A stretch of 5,971 bases of DNA, from contig DCUZ01000071.1 in the NCBI GenBank assembly GCA_002327305.1, forward strand, positions 239 to 6,209, read 5' to 3'. This document shows, one piece after another, positions 1 through 5,971 of the stretch (its first letter is position 1; every line of letters starts with the position of its first letter). Made by a program: the position numbers and the translations under genes. The notes under the pieces are model-generated. The model saw only the letters and a list, made by a program, of their open reading frames with translations. It was not told the DNA's origin and did no database searches. The stretch is from Holophagales bacterium UBA2201. Its GTDB lineage: Bacteria; Acidobacteriota; Thermoanaerobaculia; UBA2201.

Positions 1-222
1 ATCACCAAGACCCCGCCCGCCTCGGTCCTCATCCTCAAGGCGCTGGGGCTGGAGAAGGGCTCCAAGGAGCCCAACAAGATGAAGGTGGGCCGGCTGCCCA
101 AGACCGAACTCAAGCGGATCGCCCAGATCAAGTTGAAGGACCTCAACACCACGAACCTGGACGCCGCCATGCGCATCGTCGAGGGCACGGCCCGCAACAT
201 GGGCGTGGAGATCGCCGAGTAG
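1..222 (+). CDS. rplK: Large ribosomal subunit protein L11 (uL11), C-terminal part
   Basis: Only the last 73 residues are in the window; the family is usually about 141 residues, so roughly the N-terminal half lies to the left. L11 binds the GTPase-associated region of 23S rRNA at the base of the L10-L12 stalk and takes part in factor binding and the stringent response. What is seen is the RNA-binding C-terminal domain: it opens with ITKTPPAS, continues with the PNKMKVGRLPK loop (about residues 25-35 of the fragment), and ends with MRIVEGTARNMGVEIAE, which fits the family signature (EGTA-x-x-MG). The frame is open from base 1 and stops at TAG 220-222. rplA follows after 13 nt, the usual L11-L1 order. 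There is no sign of damage; identification is secure although the start is not visible. Confidence 0.97.
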   Translation: MTKTPPASVLILKALGLEKGSKEPNKMKVGRLPKTELKRIAQIKLKDLNTTNLDAAMRIVEGTARNMGVEIAE

Positions 223-235
223 GAAGGGAGCCCCC

Positions 236-928
236 ATGAAAACCCACGGCAAGAAATTCACCGAGGCGAAGAAGAAGGTCTCCGAGAAGGCCCTCCCCCT
301 CGCCGAGGCGGTCGCGGCAGCCCAGGCGGCCGCCTTCGCCAAGTTCGACGAGAGCCTGGAGCTGGCCCTCAAGCTCGGGGTCAACCCCAAGCACGCCGAT
401 CAGATGGTGCGCGGCACCGTCGTCCTGCCCAACGGGCTCGGCAAGAGCAAGCGCATCCTGGTCGTCGCGGGCGGCGACAAACTCAAGGAGGCGCAGGACG
501 CCGGCGCCGACCTGACCGGCGCCGAGGACATGGTGGAGCGCATTCAGAAGGGGTTCCTCGACTTCGACGTCCTCATCACCACCCCCGACATGATGAAGCT
601 CATCGGGCGCCTGGGCAAGGTTCTCGGCCCGAAGGGCTTGATGCCCAACCCCAAGACCGGCACGGTCACCATGGACATCGCCCAGGCGGTGAAGGAGACC
701 AAGGCCGGCAAGGTGGAGTTCCGCGTCGAGAAAAGCGGGATCATCCACGCCGCGGTCGGCAAGAAGTCCTTCGAGACGGAGAAACTGGTGGAAAACGCCC
801 AGACGCTGATCGCGGCCGTCGTGAAGGCCCGTCCCTCGGCCGCCAAGGGGCGCTACATCCGCAGCGCCTACCTCTCCACCACCATGGGGCCCAGCTTCAA
901 ATTAAACATCGAGGAACTGGAGGCTTAG
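236..928 (+). CDS. rplA: Large ribosomal subunit protein L1 (uL1)
   Basis: This is a complete 230-residue protein, close to the usual length of about 230-235. L1 builds the mobile L1 stalk that moves deacylated tRNA out of the E site, and in many bacteria it represses translation of its own L11-L1 mRNA. The two-domain layout is visible: domain I is formed by both ends (about 1-67 and 160-230), and domain II is the middle. The family signature is at about 123-137 (IGRLGKVLGPKGLMP), followed by NPKTGTVT. The conserved C-terminal strand STTMGPS is also present. The ATG at 236 is chosen because GGGAG at 226-230 lies 5 nt upstream and the N terminus matches the family. The classical L1 repressor site would lie upstream of rplK and is out of view. 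The gene ends in TAG; rplJ starts 4 nt later. Confidence 0.98.
   Translation: MKTHGKKFTEAKKKVSEKALPLAEAVAAAQAAAFAKFDESLELALKLGVNPKHADQMVRGTVVLPNGLGKSKRILVVAGGDKLKEAQDAGADLTGAEDMVERIQKGFLDFDVLITTPDMMKLIGRLGKVLGPKGLMPNPKTGTVTMDIAQAVKETKAGKVEFRVEKSGIIHAAVGKKSFETEKLVENAQTLIAAVVKARPSAAKGRYIRSAYLSTTMGPSFKLNIEELEA
919..923 (+). promoter_or_regulatory. rplJ ribosome binding site inside the rplA 3' end
   Basis: GGAGG lies 9 nt before the rplJ ATG at 933 and is made of the last sense codons of rplA. Ribosomes finishing rplA therefore pass over the rplJ initiation region, and the two genes are probably translationally coupled. The site supports the 933 start. Confidence 0.75.
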
Positions 929-932
929 CGCC

Positions 933-1445
933 ATGTTGAAACCCCAGAAGGCCGAATCCATCGCCCGGATCAGGCAGTTGATGGCCGAGAACCCCAATAT
1001 CTTCCTGCTCCGGTTCTCCAAGGTCTCCGTCGCCTCCATCACCACCCTGCGCCACCGCATCCGGGAGAAGAACGCCCGCTACCTGGTCGCCAAGAACACC
1101 CTCATCGCCCGCGCCATCGAGGGAACGGGAATGGAGGGGCTCAAGGAGCACCTGAAGGGCCCCACGGCCATCGTGGCCAACCATGGCGACCCGGTCGAAT
1201 TGGCCAAGATCCTCACCGAGTTCGCCAAGGACAATCCCGAGTTCGGGTTCAAGGCCGGGTTCGTGGAGAACCGCCAGGCCGACGACGCCGCCCTCAAGGG
1301 ATTGGCCACGCTGCCGTCCAAACCCGAACTCGTCGCCAAGCTCCTGTACCTGATGAAGTCCCCCATCCAGCGTCTGGTCACCGCCCTTAACGACCCGGCC
1401 CATAAATTGGTCCTGGCCCTGAACGCTATTTCTGAGAAGAAATAG
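933..1445 (+). CDS. rplJ: Large ribosomal subunit protein L10 (uL10), stalk base
   Basis: This is a complete 170-residue protein; E. coli L10 has 165. L10 anchors L7/L12 dimers to 23S rRNA beside L11, forming the stalk that recruits translation GTPases. The N-terminal globular RNA-binding domain (about 1-130) shows the typical pattern: an initial helix (KAESIARIRQLM), a strand pair (IFLLRFSKVS), basic R-x-x-R-x-K-N residues, the conserved Y-L-V-A-K-N-T-L (about 50-57), and GPTAIVA near 80. The C-terminal helix (about 135-170) is the L12-binding arm. It holds two near-identical 11-residue modules, SPIQRLVTALN (143-153) and DPAHKLVLALN (154-164), which suggests two L12 dimers per L10. The start at 933 has GGAGG 9 nt upstream. 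The 4-nt gap after rplA leaves no separate intergenic leader. rplL follows after 28 nt. Confidence 0.98.
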   Translation: MLKPQKAESIARIRQLMAENPNIFLLRFSKVSVASITTLRHRIREKNARYLVAKNTLIARAIEGTGMEGLKEHLKGPTAIVANHGDPVELAKILTEFAKDNPEFGFKAGFVENRQADDAALKGLATLPSKPELVAKLLYLMKSPIQRLVTALNDPAHKLVLALNAISEKK

Positions 1446-1463
1446 GGATATAAACCACAGTCT

Positions 1464-1469
1464 GGAGGA
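1464..1469 (+). promoter_or_regulatory. rplL ribosome binding site
   Basis: GGAGGA, ending 4 nt before the ATG at 1474, is a near-perfect Shine-Dalgarno and the clearest unstructured one in the window. That fits the need to make L7/L12 in multiple copies per ribosome from a shared transcript. Confidence 0.75.
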
Positions 1470-1473
1470 AGCC

Positions 1474-1854
<381 letters not shown>

Positions 1855-1937
1855 TATCATCGCCTGGATGATCCCCGGTCCACAACCGTATTCTGGCTCC
1901 TCGAAGAATCGTCGTATTCTTTTGGGGAGCCGTGTCC
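1855..1937 (+). other. rplL-rpoB intergenic spacer
   Basis: This 83-nt spacer is less GC-rich than the genes around it. It holds a small perfect stem (ATCATC 1856-1861 with GATGAT 1867-1872, 5-nt loop), an 8-bp direct repeat CGTATTCT (1887-1894 and 1913-1920), and the larger hairpin over the rpoB ribosome binding site. The AAGAAT segment (1904-1909) can pair perfectly with ATTCTT (1916-1921), and its AGAAT part can instead pair with the upstream ATTCT (1890-1894), so more than one fold is possible. I see no convincing -35/-10 pair. Confidence 0.6.
1894..1932 (+). promoter_or_regulatory. Predicted RNA hairpin burying the first rpoB Shine-Dalgarno
   Basis: Bases 1894-1906 can pair with 1920-1932 in 13 consecutive pairs. 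The core is six Watson-Crick pairs, GGCTCC (1895-1900) with GGAGCC (1926-1931), and four of the 13 pairs are G-U type. After one bulged C (1919), three more pairs follow (1907-1909 with 1916-1918), closing a 6-nt loop, CGTCGT (1910-1915). The right arm contains GGAG (1926-1929), the Shine-Dalgarno for ATG 1938. The pairing is read directly from the sequence; a role in translation control, RNA processing or attenuation is inference. The E. coli rplL-rpoB spacer is known to carry an attenuator and an RNase III site, so an RNA element here has a precedent. Confidence 0.55.
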
Positions 1938-4900
1938 ATGGAGGCGCGCATGCATTCCACCCCTGAAACGGCGGGCCGCACCGTCCGGTTCTCGTCGTCG
2001 CACCAGGTGATCCCGATCCCGAACCTGATCCAGGTTCAGAAGAAGTCGTACGACGACTTCCTGCAGATGGATCTCCTCCCCGCCGAGCGGCGGGGGCAGG
2101 GTCTGCAGGCCGTCTTCGGATCCGTGTTCCCCTTCGCCAACTTCAAGGACACCTGCTCCATCGACTTCGTCGCCTTCGGCATAGGCGACTGGCAGTGCCG
2201 GTGCGGCGTCCTCAAGGGGCTGGAGCACATGCGCCACACCTGCCCCACCTGCGCCCACCGGATCCGCATCCGGAAGCAGGAGGCCCAGGCCGTGCTGTGC
2301 CCCGAGTGCGGCACCACCTCCAAGTACGAGCCGTCGGTCTGCGAGCACTGCGGCTACCCGATCAACCTCCAACTCCCCTACACCCCCGAGGAGTGCATCG
2401 AGCGGGGCCTTTCCTACTCGGCCCCCCTGCGGGTCACCTTCCGCCTCTACGTCCACGAGCGGACGCCCGAGGGGGAGAAGCGCGTCAAGGACATCAAGGA
2501 GGAGGAGGTCTACTTCGGCGAGGTCCCGCTGATGACCGACACCGGGACGTTCGTCATCAACGGAACCGAACGCGTCGTGGTCTCCCAGCTCCACCGCTCC
2601 CCCGGGGTGTTCTTCACCAAGGAGGGGCCCCACTACTTCATGGCCAAGGTCATCCCCTACCGCGGCTCCTGGGTGGAGTTCGAGTACGACAAGAAGGGCA
2701 TTCTGTACGTTCGTATCGACCGGCGGCGCAAGTTCCTCGGCACCGTGTTCCTCCGGTGCATGGGGCTGGCCTCCAACGAGAGCCTCCTGCGCCGCTTTCT
2801 CATCCCCGTCAAGGCTGCCCTCAAGGGGGACGGCGCCACCCTCACCTTCGACCGCCGCGTCCTGGAAATGGAGGAGGCCCGGGAGAAGGAGCGCTCCTAC
2901 TCCGGCCAGGCCCAGTCGAAGCGTCTCTTCGCGGGCATCAAGTGGGACAAGCCGCTGGCGGAAGAACTGGCCAAGAAGGGCCAGGCCTCCCGCCACGTCA
3001 AGTTCTCCGCCCTTTCCAAGGCCCGATTCGTCTCGGACGTGGTGGACATGGCCACCGGGGAGATCCTTTTCGAGGCCAACGATCCCGTCCCGGCCAACGT
3101 GGCCCGGTCCCTGGAGGAGCACGACATCAAGGAGTTCGAACTCTGCTTCCCCCAGTGGGACCTGGCCGCGGACGTCCTCGTCAACACCCTCGAGAAGGAC
3201 GACCTCCAGGACCGCGAACCGGCCCTGCTCGAATTTTACCGCCGGATGCGCCCCGGCGACCCCCCGACGAAGGAGTCCGCCACCACGCTGTTCCGCACCA
3301 TGTTCCTGGACGAGAAGCGGTACGACTTCTCCCGCGTGGGCCGGTTCAAGTTCAACATCAAATTCTCCGTCAACACCAACATCGACGAGAAGATCCTCTC
3401 CGCGGAGGACTTCTTCAAGGTGGTGGAGTACCTCTTCCGCCTCCGTCGCGACATCGGCCACGTGGACGACATCGACAACCTCGGCAACCGCCGCGTCCGC
3501 GCCGTGGGCGAACTGCTGGAGAACCATTTCCGGATCGGCCTGGTCCGCATGGAGAAGGCCGTGAAGGAAAAGATGTCCATCATGCAGGAGATCGACGCGG
3601 CCATGCCCCGGGACCTCATCAACGCCAAGCCCGTCATGGCCTCCATCAAGGAGTTCTTCGGCTCCTCCCAGCTTTCCCAGTTCATGGACCAGACCAACCC
3701 CCTGGCCGAGATCACCCACAAGCGCCGTCTCTCGGCCCTCGGGCCCGGCGGCCTCTCCCGCGAGCGGGCGGGATTCGAGGTGCGCGACGTCCACGCCACC
3801 CATTACAGCCGCATCTGCCCCATCGAGACCCCGGAAGGCCCCAACATCGGCCTCATCTCCTCCCTGGCCACCTACGCACGGGTCAACGAGTTCGGCTTCC
3901 TGGAGAGCCCCTACAAGGAGGTGAGGGACAGCCGGGTGATCAACCACGTCACCGTCGTCAACCCCGGCGACTCCTCCTTCAAGATCGGCCAGCGGGTCGA
4001 AGAGGAGGCGTTCGCGGAGGAGGTCAAGCGCGTCACGCGCCGCAAGCTGCGCCCTCCCACGGCCGAACCCTACATCTTCTACCTCTCCGCCTGGGACGAG
4101 GAAAAACACATCATCGCCCAGGCCAACGTGCCGCTCGACGCCCAGGGGAGGATCATGGCCGATCCGGTCATCGCCCGGTTCCGCGGCGAGTTCATCACGG
4201 CGGAGAAGAAAAAGGTCGACTACATCGACGTTTCGCCGATGCAGGTGGTCTCCGTGGCGGCCGCCCTGATCCCCTTCCTGGAGCACGACGACGCCAACCG
4301 GGCGCTGATGGGCTCCAATATGCAGCGCCAGGCCGTCCCGCTGATCTCCCCCGAGGCGCCCACCGTCCTGACCGGGATGGAGGGGATGGTCGCCCGCGAT
4401 TCCGGCGCCGTGGTCATCTGCCGGCGCTCCGGGATCGTCGAGGCCGTGGACGCGGAGCGCGTGATCGTCCGCGTCGAGGGGGAAGATCCCGTCACCGGCG
4501 AAGTGCGCGAGTTCGGCGCCGACATCTATCAGCTCGTCAAGTTCAAGCGGTCCAACCAGAACACCTGCATCACCCAGCGCCCCATCGTCGCCAAGGGCCA
4601 GCGGGTCGACCAGGGGCAGGTCCTGGCGGACGGCGCCTCCACCGACGGCGGCGTCCTGGCCCAGGGCCGCAACATCCTGGTCGCCCTGATGCCGTTCCGG
4701 GGATACAACTTCGAGGACGCCATCCTCATCTCCGAAAAGGTGGTCAAGGAGGACGCGTTCACCTCCATCCACATCGAGGAGTTCGAATGCGAGGCCCGCG
4801 ACACCAAGCTGGGCCCCGAGATCATCACCTGCGACATCCCCAATGTGGGAGAGGCGGCGCTGAAGGACCTCGACGAGAGCGGCATCGTGCGCATCGGCGC

Positions 4901-5971
4901 CCACGTCCGGACTGACGACATTCTCGTCGGGAAGATCACCCCCAAAGGGGAGACCCAGCTCACGCCCGAAGAGAAGCTCCTGCGGGCCATCTTCGGCGAG
5001 AAGGCGGGCGATTTCCGCGACGCCTCCCTGCGAGTGCCCCCCGGGATCGAGGGGGTGGTGGTCTCCGTCCGCATCTTCTACCGCAAAGGGGTGCCCAAGG
5101 ACCAGAGGGCCGTCTACATCGAGGATGAGTTCCGGCGCCGCCTGGAACGCAACCTCAAGGACCAGGAGCGCATCATCATCGAGGAGCGCAACAAGAAGAT
5201 CCACTCCCTCGTGAGGAACCTCAAGGCCGTCAAGCCCGTGGGGACCGGCAAGAAACCCCTCCTCGACAAGGGGAAGAAGTTCACCCTCGAGGCCATCGTG
5301 GCCATGGGGAAGCGGGCCCTCGACGACCTCCCCATCAACGATGTGACCATCCGCCAGGAGGTGCGCGACATCGTCCGCCGCACCGACGCCAAGCTCGACA
5401 TCCTCCGCAAGGAGGTCAAGGACAAGGTGGAGAACCTCCACAAGGGCGAGGAACTCTCCCCCGGCGTCATCAAGAAGGTGAAGGTCTATGTCGCCATGAA
5501 GCGCAAGCTCTCCGTGGGCGACAAGATGGCGGGCCGCCACGGCAACAAGGGCGTCATCTCCCGCATCCTCCCCGAGGAGGACATGCCCTTCCTCCCCGAC
5601 GGCACCCCGGTGGAGATCATTCTCAACCCCCTCGGCGTGCCGAGCCGGATGAACGTCGGGCAGATCCTGGAAACCCATCTCGGGTGGGCGGGGAAGATGC
5701 TCGGCCTCACCTTCGAGACCCCCGTCTTCGAGGGCGCCAACGAGGGGGACATCAAGGCGTACCTCGCCAAGGCCAAGCTCCCGAACGACTCCAAGACCGT
5801 CCTGGTGGACGGCATCACCGGCGAACCCTTCGACAACTCCGTCACGGTGGGGTTCATCTACATGATGAAGCTGGTCCACCTCGTGGACGACAAGCTCCAT
5901 GCCCGCTCCATCGGCCCCTACTCCCTCATCACCCAGCAGCCGCTGGGGGGCAAGGCCCAGTTCGGCGGCCA
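1938..5971 (+). CDS. rpoB: DNA-directed RNA polymerase subunit beta, 3' end missing
   Basis: 1344 codons are visible and the frame is still open at the right edge, at GGKAQFGG; by comparison with E. coli about 80 residues remain, giving roughly 1420 in total. Beta forms one pincer and half the active centre of RNA polymerase. Key parts are intact: the rifampicin-pocket region FFGSSQLSQFMDQTNP (573-588), HKRRLSALGPGG (594-605), CPIETPEGPNIGL, the GDKMAGRHGNKG catalytic lysines (K1196 and K1204, equivalent to E. coli K1065 and K1073), and KLHARS with H1321 (E. coli H1237). A long lysine- and glutamate-rich region before the catalytic lysines corresponds to E. coli insert SI2. Unusual are a cysteine-rich insert at about 85-147 and an insert of about 42 residues between 661 and 714. 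An E. coli-specific stretch after the catalytic lysines is absent. The start is ATG 1938 (GGAG 8 nt upstream) or ATG 1950 (GGAGG 5 nt upstream). Confidence 0.98.
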   Translation, partial: MEARMHSTPETAGRTVRFSSSHQVIPIPNLIQVQKKSYDDFLQMDLLPAERRGQGLQAVFGSVFPFANFKDTCSIDFVAFGIGDWQCRCGVLKGLEHMRHTCPTCAHRIRIRKQEAQAVLCPECGTTSKYEPSVCEHCGYPINLQLPYTPEECIERGLSYSAPLRVTFRLYVHERTPEGEKRVKDIKEEEVYFGEVPLMTDTGTFVINGTERVVVSQLHRSPGVFFTKEGPHYFMAKVIPYRGSWVEFEYDKKGILYVRIDRRRKFLGTVFLRCMGLASNESLLRRFLIPVKAALKGDGATLTFDRRVLEMEEAREKERSYSGQAQSKRLFAGIKWDKPLAEELAKKGQASRHVKFSALSKARFVSDVVDMATGEILFEANDPVPANVARSLEEHDIKEFELCFPQWDLAADVLVNTLEKDDLQDREPALLEFYRRMRPGDPPTKESATTLFRTMFLDEKRYDFSRVGRFKFNIKFSVNTNIDEKILSAEDFFKVVEYLFRLRRDIGHVDDIDNLGNRRVRAVGELLENHFRIGLVRMEKAVKEKMSIMQEIDAAMPRDLINAKPVMASIKEFFGSSQLSQFMDQTNPLAEITHKRRLSALGPGGLSRERAGFEVRDVHATHYSRICPIETPEGPNIGLISSLATYARVNEFGFLESPYKEVRDSRVINHVTVVNPGDSSFKIGQRVEEEAFAEEVKRVTRRKLRPPTAEPYIFYLSAWDEEKHIIAQANVPLDAQGRIMADPVIARFRGEFITAEKKKVDYIDVSPMQVVSVAAALIPFLEHDDANRALMGSNMQRQAVPLISPEAPTVLTGMEGMVARDSGAVVICRRSGIVEAVDAERVIVRVEGEDPVTGEVREFGADIYQLVKFKRSNQNTCITQRPIVAKGQRVDQGQVLADGASTDGGVLAQGRNILVALMPFRGYNFEDAILISEKVVKEDAFTSIHIEEFECEARDTKLGPEIITCDIPNVGEAALKDLDESGIVRIGAHVRTDDILVGKITPKGETQLTPEEKLLRAIFGEKAGDFRDASLRVPPGIEGVVVSVRIFYRKGVPKDQRAVYIEDEFRRRLERNLKDQERIIIEERNKKIHSLVRNLKAVKPVGTGKKPLLDKGKKFTLEAIVAMGKRALDDLPINDVTIRQEVRDIVRRTDAKLDILRKEVKDKVENLHKGEELSPGVIKKVKVYVAMKRKLSVGDKMAGRHGNKGVISRILPEEDMPFLPDGTPVEIILNPLGVPSRMNVGQILETHLGWAGKMLGLTFETPVFEGANEGDIKAYLAKAKLPNDSKTVLVDGITGEPFDNSVTVGFIYMMKLVHLVDDKLHARSIGPYSLITQQPLGGKAQFGG
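1940..1952 (+). promoter_or_regulatory. Alternative rpoB start with its own Shine-Dalgarno
   Basis: GGAGG at 1940-1944 lies 5 nt before an in-frame ATG at 1950-1952, four codons inside the annotated start. It lies outside the predicted hairpin that covers the first Shine-Dalgarno. Starting here would remove only MEAR from the N terminus, a poorly conserved tail, so either start gives a normal protein. An in-frame GTG at 1932 also exists but has no better spacing. Confidence 0.5.
2190..2378 (+). other. Predicted double zinc-ribbon insert in RpoB (residues 85-147)
   Basis: Relative to E. coli RpoB, about 61 extra residues sit between the segments matching E. coli G76 and C85. The insert carries eight cysteines in four paired motifs: C87-x-C89, C102-PT-C105, C121-PE-C124 and C135-EH-C138. 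Three of the four pairs are followed by glycine, as in zinc knuckles. The spacing suits two four-cysteine sites, one from pairs 1 and 2 and one from pairs 3 and 4. The flanking sequence (SVFPFANF before, SYSAPLRV after) is normal RpoB and the frame is unbroken, so this is a true insert, not a frameshift. It falls in the beta1/protrusion region. Zinc binding is inferred from the motifs. I have an unverified recollection of similar inserts in Acidobacteriota RpoB. Confidence 0.8.
3918..4079 (+). other. Insert of about 42 residues in RpoB (within residues 661-714)
   Basis: Between the conserved FLESPYK and YLSAWDEE segments this RpoB has 54 residues where E. coli has 12. The extra part contains a charged stretch with EEEAFAEEVKRVTRRK and a proline-containing end (RPPTAEP). 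Both borders are well-conserved RpoB and the frame is intact. No cysteines or known motif are visible. The function is unknown; it is most simply a lineage-specific surface elaboration. Confidence 0.7.

Noticed and set aside
1449..1454. TATAAA between rplJ and rplL as a possible -10 element for an internal promoter
   Set aside because: No -35-like hexamer lies at a suitable distance upstream, and the short 28-nt gap with a strong ribosome binding site is explained by co-transcription.
1904..1923. AAGAAT/ATTCTT stem followed by T residues as an intrinsic terminator
   Set aside because: The stem has a single G-C pair, the T-run is only four bases and overlaps the stem, and it sits just before rpoB. 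It is better seen as the top of the larger hairpin or an alternative fold.
2160..2400. A frameshift or assembly error producing the cysteine-rich stretch in RpoB
   Set aside because: The reading frame is the same on both sides, the flanks match RpoB closely, and the inserted residues form regular, spaced cysteine pairs that would not arise from random out-of-frame sequence.
2195..4915. A 906-codon open frame on the plus strand, offset from the rpoB frame
   Set aside because: The product is rich in Arg, Pro, Gly and His, typical of an out-of-frame reading of GC-rich DNA. The true RpoB frame covers the same bases with full family similarity.
1857..5900. A 4-kb open frame on the minus strand opposite rpoB
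   Set aside because: Its translation is low-complexity, rich in Leu, Val, Asp, Gly and His, with no recognisable domain, and it lies exactly opposite a well-conserved rpoB. Strong G/C bias at third codon positions removes stops on the opposite strand, which explains the length.

Overview
This window is a contiguous, same-strand piece of the bacterial ribosomal-stalk and RNA polymerase cluster: the 3' end of rplK (L11), complete rplA (L1), rplJ (L10) and rplL (L7/L12), and about the first 95% of rpoB (RNA polymerase beta), which runs off the right edge. The DNA is GC-rich and third codon positions are almost always G or C. The proteins are clearly bacterial. The organism cannot be fixed from five housekeeping genes. 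The RpoB start region and a cysteine-rich insert near its N terminus resemble what I remember of Acidobacteriota, so a high-GC acidobacterium or a related lineage is my tentative guess.

Layout: rplK ends at 222; rplA is 236-928; rplJ is 933-1445, only 4 nt after rplA; rplL is 1474-1854; an 83-nt spacer follows (1855-1937); rpoB begins at 1938 (or 1950) and continues past 5971. No mobile element, tRNA, CRISPR or convincing promoter was seen. The genes look like one transcription unit joining the E. coli 'L11' and 'beta' operons, with rpoC expected downstream.

The products work together. L11 and the L10-L12 stalk form the GTPase-associated centre of the large ribosomal subunit, L1 forms the opposite stalk near the E site, and beta is the catalytic partner of beta' in RNA polymerase.

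Most of the window is ordinary. Points that stand out: (1) an in-frame insert of about 60 residues in the N-terminal beta1/protrusion region of RpoB with four paired-cysteine motifs, predicted to form two zinc ribbons; (2) a long predicted RNA hairpin in the rplL-rpoB spacer that buries the Shine-Dalgarno of the first rpoB start, while a second ATG with its own Shine-Dalgarno lies just outside it; (3) a 4-nt rplA-rplJ junction that leaves no room for a classical intergenic L10 leader; (4) a second insert of about 40 residues in RpoB; (5) TAG as the stop codon of all four ribosomal genes. I see no wholly new system here.
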